Positions 41,278 to 49,905 of a DNA stretch of 64,000 bases are shown in pieces. The notes under the pieces were generated by a model. That model was not told the DNA's origin and ran no database searches. It saw only the letters and a list, made by a program, of their open reading frames with translations. Made by a program: the position numbers and the translations under genes. Numbering within the stretch: position 1 is the first letter of the stretch; each line of letters begins with the position of its first letter. Source of the stretch: Conexibacter sp. CPCC 205762 (lineage in GTDB: Bacteria > Actinomycetota > Thermoleophilia > Solirubrobacterales > Solirubrobacteraceae); the NCBI RefSeq assembly GCF_030646155.1, contig NZ_JAUTDN010000002.1, positions 297,589-361,588 on the forward strand, given 5' to 3'.

Positions 41278-42453
41278 TCAGCGTTTCGGCGGGGTCACCA
41301 CACGCAGCTTGCGGAGCCAGTCGACGTCGCCCGAAACGTCGAACAACCAGCGGTCCCCGCTCTGCCTCACGAACGGATCGCCGGTCGCCTGCTGCCGACG
41401 CGCCAGCTGCACGAGCGGGTCGGGCAGACCGAAGGCGGTGTAGGTGAGGCTCGACTCGATCTGCAGCCCGACGCCGGGGCCGCCGGTGTCGCCGACGTAG
41501 GCGCCGTAGCGGGCGAGCGCGCGCAGGATCGCGCGCTTCCACGGCGGCACCGGCAGCGCGGCCAGCTCCCGCTCGCTCATCGCCAGCTGCAGCCGCGCGC
41601 CCAGCGGCGGCGCCTCGGAGCCGTCGCGGCAGGGCGCGCCGCCGCCGCCGGCCGGATAGACCCAGGCGCTGTCGCCCGCCCCGCGCGACCTCGCGCCGTA
41701 GCCGAAGCGGGTGCCCGACGCGGCACAGCGGATCACGAGGAAGAGCGCGTGGTCGATTCTGCCGGCCGCCAGCTCCGGCGCGCGGATGATCCCGGCGAGG
41801 TTGCCGAAGTCGGCCGCGGTCGCGCCGCCGTCTATCCCGGAGCCGTCGATGCGCAGGCGCGCGCCGGCGGTGTAGCGCAGCACGCCGCCGCTCTGCGGTC
41901 GCGCCTGCCAGAAGTCGTACTCCCAGCCGTCGGGCTGCACGACCGTCATGTGGCCGTCGCCGCCCATCGCGGCGCGCGCCCGTCGCGGGATGCGGATGCG
42001 AACGCCGCGCAGCGCGGGATGGCCCCAGCTGGAGGTCGGCCGCAGCGTGAAGACGGGATCGCTTCTGCTCGCCCAGTAGGTCGGGTGGGCGTAGTCGTCG
42101 GTCGTGCCGGCGACGCCGCCGACGACCGCGGCCGGCAGGCTCCACGCGAGGATCTGGCGGATGTACTCGCGCGAGCGCGGGTGAACGCGCACGCCGCGCG
42201 CGATCGGCTGGTTGAACGGCGAGCTGGCGGCGTAAGGGCGCCAGTCGGCGCCCGGCCAGCGGCCGGCCTTGAAGCCCAGCCAGGAGGAGGCGCTGGCGGT
42301 CGGGCCGCTCGTCACGGTCGCCGTCGGCTGCTGCGGCGGCGGCTGGGCGCCGGCGCAGGCGGCGCTGCTGAGCGACAGCGCGAGCGCGCCGCAGGCCAGC
42401 AGCGGGCGCAGGCGGCGCGGCACGACGCCGGGGTGTCGGACAGGAGCGGGCAT
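41278..42453 (-). CDS. Secreted protein of unknown fold (paralog 2, no repeat)
   Basis: A 391-residue exported protein with a signal peptide (about 1-33), possibly a lipoprotein with Cys in SSAAC. A short Pro/Thr/Ser linker is followed by the same domain as in the preceding paralog: WPGADWRPYAASSPFN, DYAHPTYWASRSDPVF, VRIRIPRRARA, HMTVVQPDGWEYDFWQ, DFGNLAGIIRAPELAAGRI, YGAYVGDTGGPG, and an end in VDWLRKLRVVTPPKR. Conserved W, D, H and Y residues suggest a carbohydrate-active or binding domain, but no known family is recognised. The start is ATG 42453; the upstream in-frame extension has no signal. It is divergent from the FkbM gene. Confidence 0.75.
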   Translation of the reverse strand: MPAPVRHPGVVPRRLRPLLACGALALSLSSAACAGAQPPPQQPTATVTSGPTASASSWLGFKAGRWPGADWRPYAASSPFNQPIARGVRVHPRSREYIRQILAWSLPAAVVGGVAGTTDDYAHPTYWASRSDPVFTLRPTSSWGHPALRGVRIRIPRRARAAMGGDGHMTVVQPDGWEYDFWQARPQSGGVLRYTAGARLRIDGSGIDGGATAADFGNLAGIIRAPELAAGRIDHALFLVIRCAASGTRFGYGARSRGAGDSAWVYPAGGGGAPCRDGSEAPPLGARLQLAMSERELAALPVPPWKRAILRALARYGAYVGDTGGPGVGLQIESSLTYTAFGLPDPLVQLARRQQATGDPFVRQSGDRWLFDVSGDVDWLRKLRVVTPPKR

Positions 42454-42555
42454 GCGGTCACGGAGCGCGAACGGCTGTGCGCCTGTCGCTCCGAACACGG
42501 TAGCCGAGCGGCGGTTGCGCTCCCGCAGCGTTGGCGGGTCGGCGGTGTCGTGCAG

Positions 42556-42561
42556 TATCGT
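42556..42561 (+). promoter_or_regulatory. -10-like box TATCGT before block C
   Basis: TATCGT ends 7 bases before ATG 42569. TTGGCG at 42531-42536 could act as a -35 box with a 19-bp spacer, which is long. Confidence 0.5.
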
Positions 42562-42568
42562 GCCGCCC

Positions 42569-43474
42569 ATGGCACCGGCTTCCACGCGAACGCTCGGAAG
42601 TCGTCTGCTCACCGCGCACGCGTGGGAGGACGTCCGCTCGCGCGCGCCCTATCGCGTCGCGCGCCTGATCGAGGGCGCCGCGATCTGCTCCGACGTCGCC
42701 TCGCTGCGGCGCTGGCTGGCGACCAGACCGAGCGGGCCCAGGCAGCTCGTCGAGCTGCGGCTGCGGCCGCTCGGCGGCGAGCGCTTCCGCATCCGCTCCG
42801 GCACCGCCGACGTGTGGGCGCTGCCCGACACCTTCCTGCCGGCCGACCACCTGCCGCCGCCGGAGATCGACCCGGCGGGCGTGCGGCTGATCTGGGACCT
42901 CGGCGCCAACGTCGGCAGCTCGATGGCCCACCTCGCGACCGTCTGCCAGCAGGCGCGCGTGATCGGCGTCGAGCTGGACGGCGAGAACGCCGAGCTGTGC
43001 CGCACCAACATCGCGCCGTGGACGCCGCGCGCCGAGCTGCTCAACGCCGCCGTCTGGATCCACGACGGCGAGGTCCGCTACGCGCGCGACGGCGGCGACG
43101 AGCTGTCGTTCCACATCGACGAGGACGCCGATCCGACCGGTGCCGAGGACACCGTGCCGGCGTTCAGCCTCGACACGCTGCTGGCGCAGCACGGCGGCGG
43201 CGCGATCGTCGACTACGTGAAGATGGACATCGAGGGCGCCGAGCAGCGCGTCCTGCGCGAGCAGACCGGCTGGGCCCGTCACGTGCGCTCGATCAAGGTC
43301 GAGGTGCACGAGCCCTACGGCGTCGAGGACTGCGTCGCGGACCTGCGCAGGCTCGGCTTCCGCGCCTGGCCCGATTCGAAGCACACCGGCAGAACCGGCA
43401 AGCCGCCGGTGATCGGCGTGCGTGACGACGCCGTCGCGCCGCCGGCCGCCGCGCCCGCGCCCGCCGGGGCCTGA
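42569..43474 (+). CDS. FkbM-family SAM-dependent methyltransferase
   Basis: A 301-residue methyltransferase. The SAM-binding motif is IWDLGANVGSSMAHLA, followed by VIGVELDGENAELCRTNI and the FkbM-type VDYVKMDIEGAEQRVLRE. The N-terminal ~100 residues form an extra domain and the last 20 are Ala/Pro-rich. FkbM-type enzymes O-methylate sugars and other hydroxyls, so it probably decorates the exopolysaccharide. ATG 42569 is chosen because a TATCGT box ends 7 bases before it; the frame stays open further up. The TGA stop shares its final A (43474) with the next ATG. Confidence 0.87.
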   Translation: MAPASTRTLGSRLLTAHAWEDVRSRAPYRVARLIEGAAICSDVASLRRWLATRPSGPRQLVELRLRPLGGERFRIRSGTADVWALPDTFLPADHLPPPEIDPAGVRLIWDLGANVGSSMAHLATVCQQARVIGVELDGENAELCRTNIAPWTPRAELLNAAVWIHDGEVRYARDGGDELSFHIDEDADPTGAEDTVPAFSLDTLLAQHGGGAIVDYVKMDIEGAEQRVLREQTGWARHVRSIKVEVHEPYGVEDCVADLRRLGFRAWPDSKHTGRTGKPPVIGVRDDAVAPPAAAPAPAGA

Positions 43475-44508
43475 TGGCGTCGCGCTCGGAGCGCGTCGCG
43501 GCGCTGCTCGATCGGCCGCCGCTGCGCGGGCTGCTGCGGCGGCTGCCGACCTGGCACGGCGTGCTGGTGCTCAACTACCACCGCGTCGGCGACGCCTCCG
43601 CCGAGCCGTGGGACCGCACGCTCTGGAGCGCGACCGCCGAGCGCTTCGACGCGCAGCTGAGACTGCTCGCGCGCGAGGCCGACGTCGTCGGGCCGGCCGA
43701 CGTGCCGGAGCTGGTCGGCCGCGGGCGCGGCCGGCACGTGCTGCTGACCTTCGACGACGGCTACCGCGACAACCGCGAGATCGCCTTCCCGCTGCTGCGC
43801 GCGCACGGCCTGACGGCGACCTTCTTCCTCGCGACCGGCTTCCTCGACGCGCCGCACGCCGCCTGGTGGGACGAGATCGCCTGGATGACGCGGCGCGCGA
43901 CGGCGGCGGCCGTCCCCGCCGGCGAGTGGCTCGGCGAGCCGGTCGCGCTGCCGCCCGGCGGCGGCGACGCCGACGCGGCCGCGGCGCGGCTGGTGCGCGT
44001 CTACAAGGCGCTGCCGGCCGAGCGCGCCGAGGCCTGGCTCGCCTTCCTGGCCGAGGCGACCGGCGCCGGCCGCTGCGGCCCCGACGACGTCGCCGGCACC
44101 TGGATGACGTGGGACCACGCGCGCGAGCTGCGCGACGGCGGCATGACGATCGGCGGCCACACCGTCACCCATCCGCTGCTGGCGCGTGTCCCGCTCGAGC
44201 GCCAGGCGGAGGAGATCGACGGCTGCGCCGCGCGCCTGCGCGAGCGGCTGCAGGAGCCGATGCGCTGGTTCTCCTACCCGGTCGGCTCGCGGGACGCCTT
44301 CAGCGATCAGACGCGGGCGCTGCTCGAGCAGCGCGGCGTCGAGCTGGCCTTCAGCTTCTACGGCGGCTACGCGGGCGGTCGCGCGCTCGACCGCCTCGAC
44401 GTGCCGCGGGTCCACGTCGGCCCGGCGATGGACGTCCCGCGCCTGCGCGCGACACTGTCACTGCCGCAGCTGTTCGCCAGAGTGGACGAAAAGTTCTCCC
44501 CAGGGTGA
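43474..44508 (+). CDS. Polysaccharide deacetylase (NodB/CE4)
   Basis: A 344-residue CE4 enzyme without a clear signal peptide. Motifs are intact: LVLNYHRVGD, LLTFDDGYRDN (catalytic Asp and metal Asp), IGGHTVTHPLLAR (two His ligands), WFSYPVGSRDAF. An insertion of about 70 residues lies between TFDDGY and the HTVTHP motif, as in the PEP-CTERM/EPS-associated subset. Start and preceding stop share one base. It probably acts on the polymer or its lipid-linked precursor. Confidence 0.87.
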   Translation: MASRSERVAALLDRPPLRGLLRRLPTWHGVLVLNYHRVGDASAEPWDRTLWSATAERFDAQLRLLAREADVVGPADVPELVGRGRGRHVLLTFDDGYRDNREIAFPLLRAHGLTATFFLATGFLDAPHAAWWDEIAWMTRRATAAAVPAGEWLGEPVALPPGGGDADAAAARLVRVYKALPAERAEAWLAFLAEATGAGRCGPDDVAGTWMTWDHARELRDGGMTIGGHTVTHPLLARVPLERQAEEIDGCAARLRERLQEPMRWFSYPVGSRDAFSDQTRALLEQRGVELAFSFYGGYAGGRALDRLDVPRVHVGPAMDVPRLRATLSLPQLFARVDEKFSPG

Positions 44509-44580
44509 ACTACGAGAAGGTATCCTCACGGTTCGTCACTTTCTCGGTGTGATTCCAGGCACGCCGAATTGGCCGTACGG

Positions 44581-46620
44581 ATGCGACCACACGCGACCCG
44601 CAACAGCCCCAGCCGTATCGCGACGCTGCTCGTTGCGCTGATCGCGACGCTGCTCGCCTGCGCGAGCGCGGCGCAGGCGGCGAGAACGGTCGTCACGCTC
44701 GGCTTCGACGGCGGCCTCGCCTCGCAGTACGCGCAGCGGTCGGTCGTCTCCGACCACAGAGTCCACGCGACCTACTTCGTCAACACGAACAAGCTCGGCA
44801 CCAGCGGGCGGATGACGTGGACGCAGCTGAGAGCGCTGGTCGACGCCGGCAACGAGGCCGGCGGCCACACGCTCGACTACAGATCGCTCCCGCCGCTGTC
44901 GAGAAGCGACCAGATCAGACAGGTCTGCGACGACCGCACGGCGCTGACGACCGCCGGCTACACCGCGATCAGCTTCGCCTACCCCGGCGGCTCGACCAAC
45001 TCGGCCGTGCAGAGAGTCGTCTCCGACTGCGGCTACGAGACCGCGCGCACCTACGGCGGGCTCGACTTCCCGCCCGACTGCTGCGAGTACTCGGAGTCGC
45101 TGCCGCCGAGAAACGCCTTCGCGGTGCGCGCGATCCAGCCGCGGCTCGACACCGACCTGTCGGACATCACCGACGTGATCGACCGCGCCCAGGACGGCTC
45201 CGGCGGCTGGATCGACATCGTCCTGCACGACATCTGCACCAACGACTGCTCCAGCTACGACGACGACGCGATAAGCGCGGCGACGCTCGACGGCCTGCTC
45301 GACTGGATCGAGACGCAGCCGGACGTGTCGGTCAAGTCGACGGCGGAGGCGCTCGGCAGAGGCCCGCCGCCGGACACGACCGCGCCGACCGTCTCGCTGA
45401 CGGCGCCGGCCGACAGAGCGACCGTCAGCGGCACCGTCTCGCTGACCGCGAGCGCGAGCGACGACACCGGCGTCACGAGAGTCGACTTCCTCGTCGGCGG
45501 CAACGTCGTCGGCAGCGACACCAGCTCGCCGTACGAGCTGTCGTGGGACTCGACCAGAGCGGGCTCCTCGGCGACGATCACCGCGAAGGCCTACGACGGC
45601 GCCGGCAACAACGCGACCGCGACGGCGCACACCGTCACGGTGACGCACTCCGTCCCCGTCACGACGTACGTCACCTTCGGCTTCGACGACGGGCTCGCCT
45701 CGCAGTACGCGCAGCGCTCGGTGCTGAGCGACCACGGCGTGCACGCGACCTACTTCCTCAACAGCAACCGCATCGGCACGAGCGGCTACATGAGCTGGAG
45801 CGACGTCAGAGCGCTCTCCGACGCCGGCCACGAGATCGGCGGCCACACGCTCGACCACAGAGCGCTGACGTCGCTGTCGGAGCCGGACATGAGAACGCAG
45901 GTCTGCGACGACCGCACGGCGATCAACGGCCACGGCTACAGCATCACCGCGTTCGCCTATCCCAACGGCCTCACCAACGCGACCGCCAAGGGCGTCGTCA
46001 GAGGCTGCGGCTACACGACCGCGCGCACGACCGGCGGCCTCGACTACGGCGACCCCTGCTGCGTCTTCGCCGAGACGATGGGACCGAGAGACCCGTTCGG
46101 CCTGCGCGCGCTGGAGCCGCGCGCGAGCACGACCGCGGCGACCTTCGAGGACGCGATCGACAGAGCCCGCACGACGCGCGGCGGCTGGGTCAACTTCGTC
46201 ATGCACGACCTCTGCACCGGCAGCTGCACCGGCTTCGACAGCTACGCCGTCAACGTCACGACGCTCGACGCCGTGCTCGACTGGATCGACACGCAGCCGG
46301 ACATCGCCGTCAAGAACACGGCCGAGGTGCTCGCGCTCGGCGACAGAACGCTGCCGTACCTCGAGCTGACGGCGCCAGCCGACAGAGCGACCGTCAGCCC
46401 GGGGCCGGTGACGATCAGCGCCGACGCGATCGACAACGTCTCCGTCGCCTACGTCGAGTTCCTCGTCAACGACGTCGTCGTCGGCAGAGACAGCTCGGAC
46501 CCCTACAGCGTCACGTGGGACGCCTCGACGAGCACGTCGCCGGCGACGATCGTCGCGCGCGCCTACGACAGAGCCGGCAACGTCGCGCGCTCGGTCAGCC
46601 GCACCGTCACGATCAGATAG
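44581..46620 (+). CDS. Secreted two-domain polysaccharide deacetylase, first domain degenerate
   Basis: A protein of about 679 residues: signal peptide (about 1-34), NodB domain 1, an Ig-like domain (TAPTVSLTAPADRATVSGTVSL...), NodB domain 2, and a second Ig-like domain at the C-terminus. The two NodB domains are clearly duplicated. Domain 2 has GFDDGLAS and GGHTLDHRAL. Domain 1 has GFDGGLAS (metal Asp replaced by Gly, codon 44710-44712) and GGHTLDYRSL (second His ligand replaced by Tyr, 44878-44880), so it should not bind the metal and may only bind sugar. The start is ATG 44581, with TTG 44569 as alternative. AGA is the main arginine codon. The next gene follows after 7 bp and is a relative. 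Confidence 0.85.
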   Translation: MRPHATRNSPSRIATLLVALIATLLACASAAQAARTVVTLGFDGGLASQYAQRSVVSDHRVHATYFVNTNKLGTSGRMTWTQLRALVDAGNEAGGHTLDYRSLPPLSRSDQIRQVCDDRTALTTAGYTAISFAYPGGSTNSAVQRVVSDCGYETARTYGGLDFPPDCCEYSESLPPRNAFAVRAIQPRLDTDLSDITDVIDRAQDGSGGWIDIVLHDICTNDCSSYDDDAISAATLDGLLDWIETQPDVSVKSTAEALGRGPPPDTTAPTVSLTAPADRATVSGTVSLTASASDDTGVTRVDFLVGGNVVGSDTSSPYELSWDSTRAGSSATITAKAYDGAGNNATATAHTVTVTHSVPVTTYVTFGFDDGLASQYAQRSVLSDHGVHATYFLNSNRIGTSGYMSWSDVRALSDAGHEIGGHTLDHRALTSLSEPDMRTQVCDDRTAINGHGYSITAFAYPNGLTNATAKGVVRGCGYTTARTTGGLDYGDPCCVFAETMGPRDPFGLRALEPRASTTAATFEDAIDRARTTRGGWVNFVMHDLCTGSCTGFDSYAVNVTTLDAVLDWIDTQPDIAVKNTAEVLALGDRTLPYLELTAPADRATVSPGPVTISADAIDNVSVAYVEFLVNDVVVGRDSSDPYSVTWDASTSTSPATIVARAYDRAGNVARSVSRTVTIR

Positions 46621-46627
46621 CCGGTCG

Positions 46628-48691
46628 ATGGTGCAGGTTCGGATCTGGGCCCGGCTGCTGCCGGGGATGGCGCTGGTGTTCCTCGCACTGCTGTGCGCGG
46701 CCGGCGACGCGACGGCCGCGCGCACGTACGTCTCGCTGACCTTCGACGACGGCCTGCGGTCGCAGTTCGAGCACCACGACGTGCTCGCCGACCGCGGCGT
46801 CGCCGGCACCTACTACGTCAACACCGGCAAGCTCGGCCAGCCCGGCTACATGAGCTGGGAGCAGCTGAGAGCGCTGCAGGCGGCCGGCGACGAGATCGGC
46901 GGCCACACGCGCGACCACAGAGCGCTGCCGCCGCTGTCGAGAGACGACAAGCTGACGCAGGTCTGCGACGACCGCGACGCGCTGCTCGCCAACGGCTTCG
47001 ACGCGCGCAACTTCGCCTACCCGCACGGCGCCTTCGACGCCGCGTCGCGCGCCGTCGTCGCCGGCTGCGGCTACATGACCGGGCGCACGACCGGCGGGCT
47101 CGACTTCCCGCCCGACTGCTGCGAGTACTCCGAGTCGCTGAGACCGGCCTCGCCGATGACCGTGCGCGCCGTCGAGCCGCGGCTCGACACGCCGCTGGCG
47201 GCCTACAGAGACGTGATCGAGCGGGCGCGCGACACCAGAGGCGGCTGGATCCCGCTCGTCTTCCACGACCTCTGCAGCGGCAGCTGCGCCGGCGCCGACG
47301 AGTACGCCGTCCGCACGAACACGCTCGCCGCGCTGCTCGACTGGATCGAGCAGGATCCCGAGCTGCGCGTCCGCACGACCGCGCAGGTGCTCGCGATCGG
47401 CGCCGACACGACGCCGCCGGCGGTCGCGCTGACGGCCCCGCAGGACGGCGACAGGGTGCTGACCGGCTCGACCGTCGCGCTCGCCGCCGAGGCGAGCGAC
47501 GCCGTCGGCGTCGAGCGCGTCGAGTTCCTCGTCGACGGCGAGGTCGTCGCCGCGGACGCGAACGCGCCGTACACGGCCGCGTGGCAGGCGCCCGACGCGG
47601 AGGGCGACCACCTCCTGCGCGTGCGCGCGACCGACGAGGCCGGCAACGTCGCGCTGTCGGATCCGCGCACGCTGACGGTCGAGCACGACCACGTCGCGCC
47701 GCAGGTGGCGCTCGTCGAGCCCGCGAGCGACCTGACCGTGCGCGACGGCACCGAGCTGATGCTGCTGGCGGAGGCGAGCGACGCCGTCGGCGTCGTGCGG
47801 GTCGACTTCTACGCCGGCGACGAGCTGATCGTCAGCGACGCCGAGGCGCCGTACGCGGCCGACTGGACCGCGCCCGAGCAGGAGGGGCCGGTCGCGCTGA
47901 CCGCGAAGGCCTACGACGCCTTCGGCAACGAGGGCGTCTCGCCGCCGCGCACGGTCACGGTCGAGCATGACCACGTGCTGCCGCAGGTCACGCTGACGAA
48001 GCCGGCCGACGGCGCCGAGGTGCTGTTCGGCGGCGAGCTGGAGCTGTGGGCCGACGCCTCCGACGACACGGCCGTCACGCGCGTCGACTTCTACGTCGGC
48101 GACAGACTGGTCGGCAGCGACGCCGAGGCGCCGTACGGGGTCGAGTGGCGTGCGCCGGCGGTCGCCGGGCCGCTGCTCGTTGCCGCACGCGCCTACGACG
48201 CGCGCGGCAACGAGGCGATCTCGCAGGCGCGCACGGTCGTCGTCAAGGCGCCGCCGCCGGACCCGCCCGATCCTCCGGATCCGCCCGATCCGCCCGATCC
48301 GCCGGTGGACGACCCGCCGGTCGTCGTCCCGCCCAAGGTCGAGCCGCCGCGCGTCGACCCGCCGCCGCACGTCGCTCCCCCGCACGTGACCCCGCCGCAC
48401 GTCCCGCGGGCGGGCCCGGTGCGCCGGCCGCTGGCGCGGATCGTGCGCGCCCGCGCGCGCGCCGACGGCACCGTCGTCGTGCGCGTGTCGCTGCGCGAGG
48501 CCGCCTCGGCGCGTCAGCTGCGGCTGCTCGTCGACGGCCGCGTCGTGCGCGTCGTGCGGCGTCCCAGAGCGGCCGTCAGCTTCACCGTCCGGCTGCGCGC
48601 CGGCAGCCGCTCGCTGCGCGTCGAGACGCTCGACGGCGACGGCGCCCGCCGTCGCTCGGCCGCGCTGCGGGTGCGCGTCAGCGGCCGCTGA
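46628..48691 (+). CDS. Secreted polysaccharide deacetylase with three Ig-like repeats and Pro-rich linker
   Basis: A 687-residue exported protein. Signal peptide about 1-30, an intact NodB domain (SLTFDDGLRS, GGHTRDHRAL, FAYPHG, VFHDLCSGSC), three tandem Ig-like domains of about 93 residues each with the pattern TPPAVALTAPQDG...VEFLVDGEVV...APYTAAW, a Pro/Asp repeat DPPDPP over about 55 residues, and a C-terminal beta-rich Arg/Val domain. It is the single-catalytic-domain relative of the preceding gene and likely works on extracellular polymer with the Ig-like units as spacers. Its end overlaps the convergent glycosyltransferase by 14 bp. Confidence 0.87.
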   Translation: MVQVRIWARLLPGMALVFLALLCAAGDATAARTYVSLTFDDGLRSQFEHHDVLADRGVAGTYYVNTGKLGQPGYMSWEQLRALQAAGDEIGGHTRDHRALPPLSRDDKLTQVCDDRDALLANGFDARNFAYPHGAFDAASRAVVAGCGYMTGRTTGGLDFPPDCCEYSESLRPASPMTVRAVEPRLDTPLAAYRDVIERARDTRGGWIPLVFHDLCSGSCAGADEYAVRTNTLAALLDWIEQDPELRVRTTAQVLAIGADTTPPAVALTAPQDGDRVLTGSTVALAAEASDAVGVERVEFLVDGEVVAADANAPYTAAWQAPDAEGDHLLRVRATDEAGNVALSDPRTLTVEHDHVAPQVALVEPASDLTVRDGTELMLLAEASDAVGVVRVDFYAGDELIVSDAEAPYAADWTAPEQEGPVALTAKAYDAFGNEGVSPPRTVTVEHDHVLPQVTLTKPADGAEVLFGGELELWADASDDTAVTRVDFYVGDRLVGSDAEAPYGVEWRAPAVAGPLLVAARAYDARGNEAISQARTVVVKAPPPDPPDPPDPPDPPDPPVDDPPVVVPPKVEPPRVDPPPHVAPPHVTPPHVPRAGPVRRPLARIVRARARADGTVVVRVSLREAASARQLRLLVDGRVVRVVRRPRAAVSFTVRLRAGSRSLRVETLDGDGARRRSAALRVRVSGR

Positions 48692-49820
48692 GCGAGCGCT
48701 CAGCCAGCACCTCGTCGTACAGCTCGCGCAGGCGGCTCGCCCACGCGGCGGCGGTGAAGTGCGCGTCGAAGCGGGCGCGCGCGGCCGCGCCGAGCCGCGC
48801 CCGCTCGTCGCCGTCGGCGAGCAGCCGCTCCAGCAGCGGCGCGAGCGCGTCGGCGCTCGGCGGCGACGGCAGCAGCAGCCCGCTGACGCCGTCCTCGACG
48901 ATCTCCGGGATCCCGCCGACGGCGGTCGCGATCACCGGCGTGCCCGCCTCGCCGGCCTCCAGCAGCACGGTCGGGAAGGCGTCCTGCAGCGTCGGGTGCA
49001 GCAGCACGTCGAGCGCGCCCAGCAGCGCCGGCACGTCGCTGCGGTGGCCGAGCAGCCTGGCGGCGTCGCCGAGCGGCGCGACCAGCTCGCGGATCTGCGG
49101 CAGCGCCGGCCCGTCGCCGATCACCAGCACTCTCAGCCGCGGGAAGCGCGGCAGCAGCCGCTGCACCGCTTCGACGAGCACGTCGTGGCCCTTGCCCGGC
49201 CGCAGCACCGCGACGATGCCGATCACGAGGTCCTCCGGCGCCAGCCCCAGCTCGGCCCGCAGCGCGGCCGGCGCGCCCGCCGGCGGGTCGGGCGCGATCC
49301 CGTTGTGGACGGTGACGACGTGGTCGGGCCGGTCCCAGCCGGCGTCGACGTAGCTGCGACGCGCCGCCTCCGAGACGGTGATCACGCGCGCGGCGGTGCG
49401 GCGCCGGACCGCCGCCGTCAGTCTCTCCTTGACGTCCCTGCGGCGGTCGCCGCTGCTGCGCTGGGCCATCAGGTGGATCGTCGACAGCGACGGGATCCCC
49501 AGCGAGCGGGCGGCGAGGCCGCCGTGGACGTCGGCGACGCCGAGGTGCGTGTGGACGACGTCGGGGCGGATCCGCGCGAGCTGCGCGCGCGTGCGCCGCA
49601 GCGCGGAGGGCTCGACCAGGCGGGCGATCCCGACCAGCTCGGGCTCGACGCCGCGGGCGCGCAGGCGGGCGGCGTTGGGTGAGCCGTCGACCTCCTGCAT
49701 GTAGCCGACCGTCAGCTCGATGCCGGCGGCCGGCGCGCCGCTGGCCAGATCTGCGAGGAGGCTCTCCGCGCCGCCCCAGGTGAGCGAGTCGATGAGCGCG
49801 TGGACGCGGAGGTCTGCCAT
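48678..49820 (-). CDS. GT4-family glycosyltransferase (D)
   Basis: A 380-residue GT-B enzyme: VHALIDSLTWGGAESLLADLA at the N-terminus, DVVHTHLGVADVHGGLAARSLG, VITVSEAARRSYVDAGW, VTVHNGIAPD, VIGIVAVLRPGKGHDVLVEAV, LRVLVIGDGPALPQI, LGALDVLLHPTLQDAFPTVLLEAGEAGTPVIATAVGG. The DAFPTVLLEA region holds the EX7E-type motif, with Asp in the first position. ATG 49820 is the first credible start; the frame is open to 49907. It is divergent from the flippase gene, with 85 bp between the starts. The stop lies inside the end of the plus-strand deacetylase gene. Confidence 0.87.
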   Translation of the reverse strand: MADLRVHALIDSLTWGGAESLLADLASGAPAAGIELTVGYMQEVDGSPNAARLRARGVEPELVGIARLVEPSALRRTRAQLARIRPDVVHTHLGVADVHGGLAARSLGIPSLSTIHLMAQRSSGDRRRDVKERLTAAVRRRTAARVITVSEAARRSYVDAGWDRPDHVVTVHNGIAPDPPAGAPAALRAELGLAPEDLVIGIVAVLRPGKGHDVLVEAVQRLLPRFPRLRVLVIGDGPALPQIRELVAPLGDAARLLGHRSDVPALLGALDVLLHPTLQDAFPTVLLEAGEAGTPVIATAVGGIPEIVEDGVSGLLLPSPPSADALAPLLERLLADGDERARLGAAARARFDAHFTAAAWASRLRELYDEVLAERSLSGR

Positions 49821-49905
49821 GGCCGGATCGGGCGGGACTCTACCGGCTGGCAGCGTCGGCTCAGCGCAGGTCATATCGTTCTCCGCTCGTGCCGATACTG
49901 GATTC

